Part shown: positions 1 through 8,859 of the stretch, piece after piece
Position numbering within the stretch: the stretch's first letter is position 1
How the letters are laid out: each line of letters begins with the position of its first letter
Source of the DNA: an uncultured Bacteroidales bacterium
Lineage (GTDB): Bacteria > Bacteroidota > Bacteroidia > Bacteroidales > UBA932
Direction of reading: 5' to 3'
DNA length: 64,000 nucleotides
Assembly (NCBI GenBank): GCA_900317845.1
Contig: ONII01000005.1
Location: 1-64,000, forward strand
The notes under the pieces: model-generated
Seen by the model: the letters and a program-made list of their open reading frames with translations, nothing else
What the model was told of the DNA's origin: nothing
Database searches by the model: none
Program-made: the position numbers and the translations under genes

Positions 1-1
1 T

Positions 2-163
2 ATTCAGAATTGTTTTGCCCTTTGCCCGCGGCAGGCGCTGCATGCCCGCACGCTGGGCTTCACCCACCCCGTTACCGGGCAGCGCCTCCACTTTGAGGCG
101 CCCCTCCCCGCCGATATGGCCGCGCTCATTGAAAAATGGAGACTGTACACAGCCTCCATGTAG
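2..163 (+). CDS. C-terminal fragment of an RluD-type 23S rRNA pseudouridine synthase (truncated by window edge)
   Basis: Reading from base 2, the last 53 codons include [11 protein letters not shown], then THPVTG and EAPLPADM, and end in a TAG stop at 161-163. This is the typical C-terminal tail of RluA/RluD-family pseudouridine synthases, which modify uridines in 23S rRNA. The catalytic domain lies outside the window, so the exact member (RluD versus a paralogue) cannot be fixed. The stop codon overlaps the start of a short palindromic repeat. The next gene is convergent. Confidence 0.75.
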   Translation: MQNCFALCPRQALHARTLGFTHPVTGQRLHFEAPLPADMAALIEKWRLYTASM

Positions 164-188
164 ATTCTTCGCTTCACTCAGAATGACA
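162..188. repeat. Dispersed palindromic repeat between convergent genes
   Basis: A sequence starting AGATTCTTCGCTTCACT and ending AGAATGACA shows ATTCT/AGAAT dyad symmetry. It belongs to the broad class of GTCATnCnGAGCGAAGCGA-like interspersed palindromes seen again at 21000, 26085, 43763 and 51371. It fills the whole gap between the pseudouridine synthase stop and the barrel gene stop, and may act as a transcript 3' end. Confidence 0.55.
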
Positions 189-190
189 AG

Positions 191-3187
191 CTAGAACGGA
201 CGGCGGCCGCCACCAGGACCGCCGGGACCGCCCTGGCCCATGCGGGCGCGCATTTGCTTGCCGGCCTCACCGAAGTTCCCGAAGCGGTAGGTGAAGGAAA
301 GCATGATGTAACGGCCCAGGGTGTTGTTCAGCACCTCCTGGTGATAGTTGGCGGTGTCGCTCACCATGAGGTTCTTGGCGCGGTTCAGGATGTCGTAGGC
401 CTTTAAGGCCAGCGTGGCGCGGCGCTTGAACAGCGGCGTGGAAACACTGGCGTTCCAGATGAACTGTGCCGGCGGAGCGGAGGTGTAACCGTTGTACCAG
501 TTGTAGCTGGCATCGGTAGAGAGTTCTACCCCGCTGCGGCCAATCGTCCACTTGAAGGAACCCTCCACCTGGTTGTTCCAGGTGGCGGCCACGGCGTTTT
601 GCACCGTGTACCAAGGCTTGTTGAAGCGGGTGCGGCCACTCACAATCACCTCAAGGAAGTCGTTCCGGTACGTGGCGCGGAGACGCTCCGTAATGCTGAG
701 CGAACGGGTGTCGTTGGACAGGAAGTCCTTGGCCCACTGCTCGGTGTTGTCCACAAAATAATGCTGGTGGAACTTGGCATAGTTGAAGTCTTCGCCATCC
801 CAATAGCCGGTCATGTCCAACTGCGACGCGCCAATGTAGCTGCCGCTCTTGGAATAGCTGGCGTTGGTCATGTTGGAGATGGAGAAGCCGCTCTTGGCAA
901 TAGGGGCGTTAATCATGAGCCGCACATTGGCATTGTACGAATTCCGGCCATTCACGGGGAACGAATACTGGCGGCCGGTGACATCGTACCACATGGCGTT
1001 CACGATGGGATTCTGCACGGCGCCACCTTCCAGGTGCACACGGGCGGTAAAGAAGGTTTTCTTGTTGGAGAACTCAATGTCCGAACGCAGGCTGTGGCTG
1101 AAGTACGGCGTCAGGTACGGGTTACCCAGGGCCATGCTCAGCGGATTGGAATTGTCCAGCACCGGCATGAGCTGGCTGGTGGAAGGCTGTGCGCTCCGTC
1201 CCCAATAGAACAGGCGGATGTTGGAATTGTCCGTGAAGTCGTAGAACAGCATGGCGCGCGGCGAGAAGTTCCAGCGCTTGTCCGTATACGTTTTGCCGTT
1301 GGTATAATTATAGGTATTGGTAGGAATGGCCGCTGCACCTAACTGTGCACGCAACTTGTCGTTCTGGTACATCACCGCCGCGCCGATGTTCTGCGTGAGG
1401 CTGCGGTTGGTGATTTGGTTGCTGTAACTGGGGTCCTTCCATTCCAGGTCCGTGTCGCCGGTGATGGGATTGATGGCCGACGGCTGGTAGTTCATGAAAA
1501 TGGTGCTGAGGGTGGGAATCCCCTGCCAGTAGTCGAACGGATTGGCGCTGTTGTACACATCCTTTACGGTCTCGCTCTGGGACCAGCGGATGTTGTAACT
1601 GCCTTCCAGATAGAAGTTAGCGCCCAGGGGCTCCGTGTACACCAGCCGGCCGCCTACGCTGCGGTTCTTGGAGCTCTGGTCGATGCGCTGGTTTACAATT
1701 TCCGTCACGCCAGGCTCGTCATCCACATAATTGGAATTGGTGAGCGACTGGTTGTAGCCCCACAGGCTGTTGTTGGAGATGTTCCAGTCCACATTGGCGC
1801 TGATGGTACGGCCGGGCATGCCCAGACGCTGGCGGAACAGGAGGAAACCGCGGGTCTGGAAGTTCCGGTTGTTACCGGAATTGTTGGTAAAACCGTTGTT
1901 GGTGCGATTGCTCTTGACATCTTTCCAGGTGTCGAACACCGACTGCTCCAGGTAGCTGCCCCTGCCGAAGTTGAACTGCGGCTGGAACAGGATGGAAGTG
2001 TTCTCGCTGAACTTGTGCTCCAGGCGCACGCCAAAGCGGTGGCCGTCCGTGAAGCGGTGACTCTTGCCGTCCGTGTCCGAGTACAGCGTACTGCCATCGG
2101 TCAGATAGGTTTCTTTATAGGCATCCTGCGTCACGTCCACGATGGAGCCGTTGTACAGGTAGTTGCCGCCCAGGTCCATTTTCTTGTCCAAGAGGTCCCA
2201 GTTGCCGTTCACACCGCCCATCCAGGAGGTGGTGATACCGTTGGAGCGGCCCCAGCCACCGCCACCCATACGGCCCATGCCGCCACCGCCGCCCATCATG
2301 GAGTTCATCATGGAGCCGGAGAGGTCGTTGAACCCACGGTTGTTGGTGTTGTTGCCATTGAGGATGACGCTGATTTGGCTGTCCTCCGCAAAGCGGCCGC
2401 CCATGGCCGCCGCCTGCCAGCGGGGTGCATACGTACCACCGGCTGCGGGCAGGTCCACGCCGCCGCCCACCATGGCATTGCCAAACAGGCCGTTCATCAT
2501 GCCCCTTTTCACGGAAAGGTCGATGACGGTTTCTTCTTCGCCGTCGTCAATGCCCGTAAACTCTGCCTGCTCGCTCTTTTTCTTCACCACTTTCACCTTC
2601 TCGATGAGTTTGGCGGGGATGTTCTGCGAAGCCAGCTGAGGGTCGTCTAGGAAGAAGGTTTTACCGGCAATGGTAATCTTGGAGATGGTTTCTCCGTTGG
2701 AGGTGATGGTGCCGTCCTCGGACACCTCGATGCCCGGGAGCTTCTTCAGCAGGTCCACCAGCATGTTATCGTCGCTGATTTTGAAGGACGATGCGTTGTA
2801 CTCCACGGTGTCCTTCTTGATAACCACAGGGTTGCCCACGGCGCTCACCGAGGCGGCATCCAGCACCTGCTGGTCCTGTTCCAGCTTGACGATGCCGAGG
2901 TTCAGGTCGGCCTTTACCTCCAGCGCCTTGACATAGGTCTTGTAGCCCATGATTTCCGCCTTGAGGGTGTATTTGCCGCTTTTCACCTTCTCCAGGAGGG
3001 CATGGCCGTCCCCGTCCGACAGCGTATATTTGGGCTGTCCCTTTTCCGGGGTAAGCGAAACGGTGGCGAAACCAACAGGTTCCGCATTGGTGGCATCCTG
3101 CAACTGGAGGGTAATCTTGTAATTCTGCGCGCTCAACGCAAAGGCCACAAACAGGCCGGCGAGGGCCGCAACAAATTTTCTAACCAT
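191..3187 (-). CDS. TonB-linked outer-membrane beta-barrel protein (OMP_b-brl_3 type)
   Basis: The 998-residue product starts with a Sec signal peptide (about residues 1-20). A carboxypeptidase-regulatory-like beta-sandwich follows (about 22-95, with the SDGDG and KSGKYTLKAEIMGYKTY segments). Next are a plug-like region (about 110-235, containing KKLPGIEVSEDG) and a long barrel reaching the C-terminus. This is the layout of the large outer-membrane proteins common in Bacteroidota, related to TonB receptors but distinct from SusC. A Met/Gly-rich loop occurs near residues 290-315, and the end is a Gly/Pro/Arg-rich tail after the predicted last strand, which is unusual for a barrel. The substrate is unknown. 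The gene lies 54 bp downstream of ruvC on the same strand and may be cotranscribed with it; I saw no good promoter of its own. Confidence 0.85.
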   Translation of the reverse strand: MVRKFVAALAGLFVAFALSAQNYKITLQLQDATNAEPVGFATVSLTPEKGQPKYTLSDGDGHALLEKVKSGKYTLKAEIMGYKTYVKALEVKADLNLGIVKLEQDQQVLDAASVSAVGNPVVIKKDTVEYNASSFKISDDNMLVDLLKKLPGIEVSEDGTITSNGETISKITIAGKTFFLDDPQLASQNIPAKLIEKVKVVKKKSEQAEFTGIDDGEEETVIDLSVKRGMMNGLFGNAMVGGGVDLPAAGGTYAPRWQAAAMGGRFAEDSQISVILNGNNTNNRGFNDLSGSMMNSMMGGGGGMGRMGGGGWGRSNGITTSWMGGVNGNWDLLDKKMDLGGNYLYNGSIVDVTQDAYKETYLTDGSTLYSDTDGKSHRFTDGHRFGVRLEHKFSENTSILFQPQFNFGRGSYLEQSVFDTWKDVKSNRTNNGFTNNSGNNRNFQTRGFLLFRQRLGMPGRTISANVDWNISNNSLWGYNQSLTNSNYVDDEPGVTEIVNQRIDQSSKNRSVGGRLVYTEPLGANFYLEGSYNIRWSQSETVKDVYNSANPFDYWQGIPTLSTIFMNYQPSAINPITGDTDLEWKDPSYSNQITNRSLTQNIGAAVMYQNDKLRAQLGAAAIPTNTYNYTNGKTYTDKRWNFSPRAMLFYDFTDNSNIRLFYWGRSAQPSTSQLMPVLDNSNPLSMALGNPYLTPYFSHSLRSDIEFSNKKTFFTARVHLEGGAVQNPIVNAMWYDVTGRQYSFPVNGRNSYNANVRLMINAPIAKSGFSISNMTNASYSKSGSYIGASQLDMTGYWDGEDFNYAKFHQHYFVDNTEQWAKDFLSNDTRSLSITERLRATYRNDFLEVIVSGRTRFNKPWYTVQNAVAATWNNQVEGSFKWTIGRSGVELSTDASYNWYNGYTSAPPAQFIWNASVSTPLFKRRATLALKAYDILNRAKNLMVSDTANYHQEVLNNTLGRYIMLSFTYRFGNFGEAGKQMRARMGQGGPGGPGGGRRPF

Positions 3188-3241
3188 AAGTTCTTTTATA
3201 CTAACCTTCTTTTGACACCTTCCCGGCGTTCAAGTTTAATC

Positions 3242-3796
3242 CTATTTGGAAATTCTTTCCGGATGTTCTTTCAGGAACTGTTCCCAGCCGCCCTTGCCTT
3301 TGGGAACGGCAACGGGACGGGAAGTCTCGAAGTGATGACACAGGGCGATGGCCAGGGCATCCGTGGCATCCAGGTGCCGGCTTTCCAGCTTGACGCCCAG
3401 CGTTTTTTCCAGCATGAGCTGCACCTGCTCCTTGGAGGCGGCGCCGTTCCCCACAATGGCCTCTTTGGCCTTTCGGGGGGCGTACTCGGTGACACTTCCC
3501 ACGCCATACTCCTTGGCGGCCAGGATGGCGGCTCCCTGCGCGCGGCCCAGTTTGAGGACCACCTGCGCATTTTTTCCGTAGAAGGGGCTCTCGATGGCCA
3601 GCTCCGTGGGGTGGTAGTTGCGGCACACCTCGCTGATGCATTCGTAGATGGACTGGAGCTTGGTGTACGCATCCGGATCTTTCCGCAAATCCAGCACGCC
3701 CATGTCCACGTAGGAGGCCTTTTTGCCCTCTACGCGGATGATGCCAAAACCCAAAAGCTGGGTTCCCGGGTCTATGCCAAGAATGACGCGTTCCAT
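3242..3796 (-). CDS. ruvC: Holliday junction resolvase RuvC
   Basis: RuvC is the homodimeric endonuclease that resolves Holliday junctions with the RuvAB helicase during recombinational repair. The product begins MERVILGIDPGT, which carries the first catalytic aspartate (D8). It continues with the IESPFYGKNAQ segment bearing the second acidic residue and ends in the LDATDALAIALCHH motif with the last catalytic acids. Length (184 aa) is normal. A longer reading would start at a TTG four codons upstream, but the ATG at 3796 gives the family's standard N-terminus. A promoter -7 box lies only 9 bases upstream, so the mRNA should have almost no leader. ruvA and ruvB are not in the window. Confidence 0.95.
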   Translation of the reverse strand: MERVILGIDPGTQLLGFGIIRVEGKKASYVDMGVLDLRKDPDAYTKLQSIYECISEVCRNYHPTELAIESPFYGKNAQVVLKLGRAQGAAILAAKEYGVGSVTEYAPRKAKEAIVGNGAASKEQVQLMLEKTLGVKLESRHLDATDALAIALCHHFETSRPVAVPKGKGGWEQFLKEHPERISK

Positions 3797-3805
3797 AAAG
3801 CGGCA

Positions 3806-3836
3806 CAAAGATACGATTTTGCGCGCGGATTCGCAA
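3806..3836 (-). promoter_or_regulatory. Bacteroidota-type promoter for ruvC
   Basis: On the minus strand, TTG (3836-3834) is followed after 20 bases by TATCTTTG (3813-3806), a full match to the TAnnTTTG -7 consensus. Nine bases separate the box from the ruvC ATG, which puts transcription start at or just before the start codon. Confidence 0.7.
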
Positions 3837-3869
3837 GGGACTGATTATCCGTGCATATCCTGCAAAAAA

Positions 3870-3907
3870 TGTTGCAATGAAACATCTGTTGCATCAAATG
3901 AAACATC
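3870..3907 (+). promoter_or_regulatory. Tandem repeat, candidate operator of the fructan-locus regulator
   Basis: TGTTGCA occurs at 3870-3876 and 3887-3893, and ATGAAACATC at 3877-3886 and 3898-3907. Together they form two imperfect copies of a composite motif ending 29 bases before the -7 box of the SusC promoter. AraC-type output domains of hybrid two-component systems bind direct repeats just upstream of the core promoter, so this is the obvious candidate target for the regulator at 15666-18260. That assignment is inferred. Confidence 0.5.
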
Positions 3908-3936
3908 CCTCGCTGGGGGTTGCCAGAATTACACCT

Positions 3937-3944
3937 TATATTTG
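3937..3944 (+). promoter_or_regulatory. -7 box of the fructan utilisation operon promoter
   Basis: TATATTTG matches TAnnTTTG exactly. No TTTG lies 19-21 bases upstream, as expected for a promoter that depends on an activator. Transcription would start near 3950, leaving a leader of about 45 bases before the SusC ATG at 3996. Confidence 0.6.
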
Positions 3945-3995
3945 CGAGCGCAAAAACCACTGCACCCGGACACGGAACTACTTAACCACTATTAT

Positions 3996-6900
3996 ATGTT
4001 CAAACTAAAGTCAATTTTACTTTCGGTCCTCCTGCTGGCCGGCTTTACCGCCTTCGCCCAGCAGATTACGGTTACCGGTGTGGTAACCTCTTCGACCGAC
4101 GGCTACGGTGTCATTGGCGCCGCAGTCATGGAAAAGGGTACCACCAACGGTACGACAACGGACTTTGACGGCAACTTCACCCTCACGGTGAAAGAAGGAG
4201 CCGTCCTGGTCTTCTCCTCTATCGGTTACACCACGCTGGAACTCCCCGCCCAGGCGCAGATGTCTGTGGTGATGGATGAAGACTCCCAGCTTCTGAATGA
4301 AGTGGTGGTCACCGGTTATACCGTTCAGCGCAAGGCCGACCTCACCGGCGCCATCTCCACCGTGAATACGGAAGACCTGGCCAAGCAGAACGAGAACAAC
4401 CCCGTGAAAGCCCTCCAGGGACGTGTCCCGGGCATGAACATCACGGCCGACGGTTCCCCTTCCGGTGCAGCCACCGTGCGCATCCGTGGTATCGGCACCC
4501 TGAACGACAACGACCCGCTGTACATCATCGACGGTGTACCAACCAAGGCCGGCATGCATGAACTCAACGGTAACGATATTGAGAGCATCCAGGTGCTGAA
4601 AGACGCCGCCTCCGCTTCCATTTACGGTAGCCGCGCCGCCAACGGTGTGATCATCATCACCACCAAGCGGGGCAAGGACGGCAAGGTAAAAGTGGACTTC
4701 GACGCCAGCGTCGCTGCACAAACCTACATGAACCGCATGCAGGTGCTCAACGCCGAGGAATTCGGCCGTGTGATGTGGCAGGGCTATGTGAATGACGGCC
4801 TGAACCCCAACATGAACGCCCTGGGTTATGTGTACGACTGGGGCTACGATGTCAGCGGCAATCCGTCCCTGAACAGCGTGAAAATGAACAAATACCTGGA
4901 TGCCGCCGGCAAAACGCCCGCCAGCGACACCGACTGGTTCAAGGAAACCACCCGCACCGGTATCATCCAGCAGTACAACCTCTCGCTGAGCAACGGTTCC
5001 GAACGCGGAAACTCCTTCTTCTCCCTGGGTTACTATAAGAACGACGGTATTATCAAATACTCCGACTTCTCCCGTCTGAGCGCCCGTATCAACACGGACT
5101 ACAAGCTCCTGAAAATTGGCGACCGTCACATTGTGACCATCGGCGAACACTTCACCGTGAACCGCACCTCCGAAGTGCAGGCTCCCGGCGGATTCCTGGA
5201 GAACGTGCTCCAGTTCAACCCGTCCATCCCCGTTTACACCACCGACGGTGAGTTCGCCGGTCCTGTAGGCGGCTACGCCGACCGCGAGAACCCCCTCGCC
5301 CGCCTCAAACGCAACTCCGACAACCGTTACTCCTACTGGAGAATGTTTGGTGACGCTTTCCTGAACATCAACCCGTTCAAAGGCTTCAACATCAAGACCA
5401 CCTTTGGTATCGACTATGCCCAGAAAGAGCAGCGCATCTTCACCTATCCCGTAACGGAAGGTACCGTGGCCAACCCTACCAATGCCGTGGAAGGCAAGCA
5501 GGAGCACTGGCTCAAGTGGATGTGGAATGCCGTCGCTACCTATAATATGGAGATTGGCAAGCACCGCGCCGACTTCCTCCTGGGTACGGAAATCAACCGT
5601 GAAAAGGATACCTGGTTCAGCGGCAAGGCCTACGACTTCGCCGTCCTGAATCCCGACTACATGTGGCCCAGCGCTGCTGTAGGCGAGGCAGAAGCCTATG
5701 GAGGCGGCGGTGGATTCACCCTGGTTTCCTTCTTCGGAAAAGCCAACTACAACTTCGCAGACCGCTATCTGGCCAGCGTAACAGTCCGTTACGACGGTTC
5801 CAGCCGCTTCGGCCGTAACAACCGCTTCGGTCTGTTCCCTTCCGTCTCCCTGGGTTGGAGAATTGACAAAGAGTCCTTCATGGAAGACGCCACCTGGCTG
5901 GAGAACCTGAAAATCCGCGCAAGCTGGGGTCAGACCGGTAACCAGGAAATTTCCAACATTGCCCGTTACACCCTGTATGAGAGTAACTACGGCGAAGCCG
6001 GTTTCGGCGGACAGAGCTATGGTACCAGCTACGACATTGAAGGCACCAACGGCGGCAAGACGCTGCCCAGCGGCTTCAAGCGCAACCAGCTGGGCAACGA
6101 CAACCTGAAGTGGGAAACCACCACGCAGACCAACGTCGGTTTGGACTTTGCCATGTTCAAGAGCGCCCTCTACGGTTCCTTCGAAGCTTACTACAAGAAG
6201 ACCACCGACATTCTGGTGTACATGCCCGGTATCGGTGTCATGGGTGAAGGCGCCTCCCAGTGGATCAACGCCGGCGCCATGGACAACAAAGGTCTGGAAT
6301 TCAACATTGGCTACCGCGGTGAGGTAGGCGACTTCCAGTACGACCTTGCCGGCAATATCGGCACCTATGACAATAAGGTAACCAAACTGCCCGACACCAT
6401 TGCCGCTGCCGGTACCTTCGGCGGAAATGGCGTGGAAAGCGTTGTGGGCCACCCGATGGGTGCACAGGTCGGTTATGTGTACGACGGCATCTTCAAGAGC
6501 CAGGAAGAAATTGACAATCATGCCCTTCAGAATGGCGCAGGCCTGGGCCGCATCCGCTGGAAAGACCTCAACGGCGACGGCATCATCAACGAAAAGGACC
6601 AGAAGTGGATTTACTCCCCTGTTCCGGCCTTCACCTGGGGTCTGAATATCTACCTGCAGTACAAGAATTTTGACCTCACCATGTTCTGGCAGGGTGTCCA
6701 GGGCGTAGATGTAATCAGCGACTTCAAGAAGCAGACCGACATCTGGAGCGGCCTGAACATCTCCAACCTGAACAAGGGCCGCCGCATCCTGGATGCCTGG
6801 AGCCCCTCCAACATGGCTTCCAACATCCCGGCCGTAAGCACCATGGACAACAACAACGAAAAGCGCGTGTCTTCCTACTTTGTGGAAGACGGCTCCTTTG

Positions 6901-7106
6901 CCAAACTGCGCAACATCCAGGTGGGCTACAACTTCTCCAAACGCGTGTGCGAAACCCTGCACATGAGCCGCCTGAGAGTGTACGTATCGGCCCAGAACCT
7001 GCTCACCATCAGAAGCAGCAAGTTCACCGGCGTAGATCCCGAGAACCCGAACTTCGGCTATCCTATCCCTACCAACGTGACGATGGGTCTCAATGTTTCC
7101 TTCTAA
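3996..7106 (+). CDS. SusC-like TonB-dependent transporter, probably for fructan oligosaccharides
   Basis: The 1036-residue product has a signal peptide ending near AFAQQ, a carboxypeptidase-regulatory-like domain, the TonB box region LLNEVVVTGY, and a plug with GRVPGMNI and the RIRGIGTLNDNDPLYIIDG signature. A 22-strand-type barrel follows, ending in MGLNVSF. With its SusD partner it imports oligosaccharides across the outer membrane using TonB energy. Fructan specificity is inferred from the downstream GH32 enzymes, sugar permease and fructokinase. The reading frame is open from 3723, but only the ATG at 3996 precedes the signal peptide and follows the -7 box. SusD starts 13 bases after the stop. 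Confidence 0.93.
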   Translation: MFKLKSILLSVLLLAGFTAFAQQITVTGVVTSSTDGYGVIGAAVMEKGTTNGTTTDFDGNFTLTVKEGAVLVFSSIGYTTLELPAQAQMSVVMDEDSQLLNEVVVTGYTVQRKADLTGAISTVNTEDLAKQNENNPVKALQGRVPGMNITADGSPSGAATVRIRGIGTLNDNDPLYIIDGVPTKAGMHELNGNDIESIQVLKDAASASIYGSRAANGVIIITTKRGKDGKVKVDFDASVAAQTYMNRMQVLNAEEFGRVMWQGYVNDGLNPNMNALGYVYDWGYDVSGNPSLNSVKMNKYLDAAGKTPASDTDWFKETTRTGIIQQYNLSLSNGSERGNSFFSLGYYKNDGIIKYSDFSRLSARINTDYKLLKIGDRHIVTIGEHFTVNRTSEVQAPGGFLENVLQFNPSIPVYTTDGEFAGPVGGYADRENPLARLKRNSDNRYSYWRMFGDAFLNINPFKGFNIKTTFGIDYAQKEQRIFTYPVTEGTVANPTNAVEGKQEHWLKWMWNAVATYNMEIGKHRADFLLGTEINREKDTWFSGKAYDFAVLNPDYMWPSAAVGEAEAYGGGGGFTLVSFFGKANYNFADRYLASVTVRYDGSSRFGRNNRFGLFPSVSLGWRIDKESFMEDATWLENLKIRASWGQTGNQEISNIARYTLYESNYGEAGFGGQSYGTSYDIEGTNGGKTLPSGFKRNQLGNDNLKWETTTQTNVGLDFAMFKSALYGSFEAYYKKTTDILVYMPGIGVMGEGASQWINAGAMDNKGLEFNIGYRGEVGDFQYDLAGNIGTYDNKVTKLPDTIAAAGTFGGNGVESVVGHPMGAQVGYVYDGIFKSQEEIDNHALQNGAGLGRIRWKDLNGDGIINEKDQKWIYSPVPAFTWGLNIYLQYKNFDLTMFWQGVQGVDVISDFKKQTDIWSGLNISNLNKGRRILDAWSPSNMASNIPAVSTMDNNNEKRVSSYFVEDGSFAKLRNIQVGYNFSKRVCETLHMSRLRVYVSAQNLLTIRSSKFTGVDPENPNFGYPIPTNVTMGLNVSF

Positions 7107-7119
7107 TGCACTATCGACT

Positions 7120-8844
7120 ATGAGAAAGTATATTTCCATCCTATATATGGGCCTGGCTTGCTGCATGATTCTCTCCTGCAACAAAATGCTCTCCGAGCAG
7201 GTTCCCCAGGCGACGCTGAGCGATGAGCAGGTCAAGGACCCTGCCAACGCGGAAGGCATGGTGATAGCCGCCTACGCCGTCTTCACCTCGGCCGAGGATA
7301 TCAACTCCTCCTTCTCCATGTGGAACTTCGACGTACGTTCCGATGACGCTTACAAGGGCGGCAACGGCACCAGCGACGGCGACGTCTTCCACCAACTGGA
7401 AATCCAGCAGGGTGTCCTCACCACCAACTGGAACATCAACGACATGTGGGTCCGCCTGTACAACGCTCTTTCCCGCGTAAACAGCGCCATCGCCCTCCTG
7501 AACGAGTGCGACGACAGTTTCGCGATGAAGCAGCAGCGCCTGGCGGAGATGAAATTCCTTCGCGGTTACGGTCACTTCCTTCTCAAACGCCTGTACAAGA
7601 ACATCCCGTTCGTGACCAACCCCAGCCTCACGTATGACGAGTACAACGCCCTGTCCAACACCGAATATACCAACGACCAGGGCTGGCAGGTGATTATTGA
7701 CGATGTGAAAGCCGCCTACGATGTGCTGCCGGAAGTGCAGGCCGAAAAAGGCCGTCCTACCAAAGCTGCCGCCGCCGCTTTCCTTGCCAAGCTCTACCTG
7801 TACAAGGCGTATCGTCAGGATGACGCCCAGTCCAACAAGGTGACTTCCATCAATACGGAAGACCTGAACAAGGTGATTGAATACACCAATCCGTCCCTCT
7901 ACGCCAACTACGGCCTGGAAGAGGATATCCACAACAACTTCCGTCCGGAGGAGATGTACGAAAACGGCAAGGAGAGCATCTGGGCCATCCAGTACTCCCG
8001 CAACGACGGCTCCACCTACGGCAACCTGAACTGGAGCTACGGCCTCATCGGTCCCAGCATCGACAATGTTACCGACGGCGCCTGCGACTTCTACAAACCC
8101 AGCCAGAACCTGGTGAACGCCTTCCGTACCGGTGCCGACGGCCTGCCGCTCCTGGACACCTTCAACGAGAAGAATTACACCTTCGCCGACAACGCAGACC
8201 CGCGTCTGTTCCTCACCGTGGGCATGCCCGGTCTCCCCTACCTGTTCAACAAGAACTTCATCCAGGATGAATCCAAGCAGTGGAGCCGCGGTAACGGCCT
8301 GTACGGCTACTACATCAGCCTCAAACAGAACGTAGATCCCGCCCTTGTGGGTGAATACCTCATCAAGGGTTCCTACTGGGCCTCTTCCATGAACCGCATC
8401 GTCTTCCGCTACGCCGACGTTCTTCTGGAGCGCGCCGAAGCCTATGCCCAACTGGGTGAAAGCGGCAAGGCCATCGAACTGGTGAACCAGATTCGCAAAC
8501 GCGCAGCCGGTTCCATCCAGATGTTCTCCGACTATCCTACCCGTTACGGGGTAAAGATTTATGCCACCCAGTATAACGGAAGCTATGACAAGAATGCCGC
8601 CATCAAGATTGTGAAGATGGAGCGCCGTCTGGAAATGGGTATGGAGAGCGAGCGTTTCTTCGACCTGGTCCGCTGGGGCGATGCCGCTACCGTCCTGAAC
8701 AAATACTTCGCAGAGGAGGCTTCCAGCTGCACCATTTACAGGGACGCCCACTTCACGGCCGACAAGGACGAATATCTTCCGATTCCGGCCTCGCAGATTG
8801 CCGCATCCAACGGCCATTATACGCAGAACATTGGTAACTGGTGA
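7120..8844 (+). CDS. SusD/RagB-like surface glycan-binding lipoprotein
   Basis: SusD-like proteins sit as a lid on the SusC barrel and deliver glycan to it. The 574-residue product has a lipoprotein signal with Cys20 in the MILSC lipobox, helical TPR-type repeats through the middle, and the RagB C-terminal signatures RRLEMGMESERFFDLVRWG and EYLPIPASQIAAS. The ATG at 7120 is preferred over an in-frame one at 7093, which lies inside the susC end and lacks a signal peptide. The gene is second in the fructan operon and belongs with the SusC upstream. Confidence 0.93.
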   Translation: MRKYISILYMGLACCMILSCNKMLSEQVPQATLSDEQVKDPANAEGMVIAAYAVFTSAEDINSSFSMWNFDVRSDDAYKGGNGTSDGDVFHQLEIQQGVLTTNWNINDMWVRLYNALSRVNSAIALLNECDDSFAMKQQRLAEMKFLRGYGHFLLKRLYKNIPFVTNPSLTYDEYNALSNTEYTNDQGWQVIIDDVKAAYDVLPEVQAEKGRPTKAAAAAFLAKLYLYKAYRQDDAQSNKVTSINTEDLNKVIEYTNPSLYANYGLEEDIHNNFRPEEMYENGKESIWAIQYSRNDGSTYGNLNWSYGLIGPSIDNVTDGACDFYKPSQNLVNAFRTGADGLPLLDTFNEKNYTFADNADPRLFLTVGMPGLPYLFNKNFIQDESKQWSRGNGLYGYYISLKQNVDPALVGEYLIKGSYWASSMNRIVFRYADVLLERAEAYAQLGESGKAIELVNQIRKRAAGSIQMFSDYPTRYGVKIYATQYNGSYDKNAAIKIVKMERRLEMGMESERFFDLVRWGDAATVLNKYFAEEASSCTIYRDAHFTADKDEYLPIPASQIAASNGHYTQNIGNW

Positions 8845-8859
8845 TAATCAATGCATACC

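Noticed and set aside
1415-2650. 411-codon frame opposite the outer-membrane barrel gene
   Set aside because: Shadow of a GC-rich sense gene with strong domain evidence. It has no plausible start context or motif.
3797-3808. Upstream TTG start for ruvC giving MCRF before MERVIL
   Set aside because: The TTG overlaps the -7 box, and the ATG gives the conserved N-terminus.
4017-7259. 1080-codon open frame antisense to the SusC gene
   Set aside because: It has no signal peptide, domain or family motif and is Val/Gly/His-rich in the way expected from reading GC-rich codons backwards. The sense frame has clear SusC signatures.
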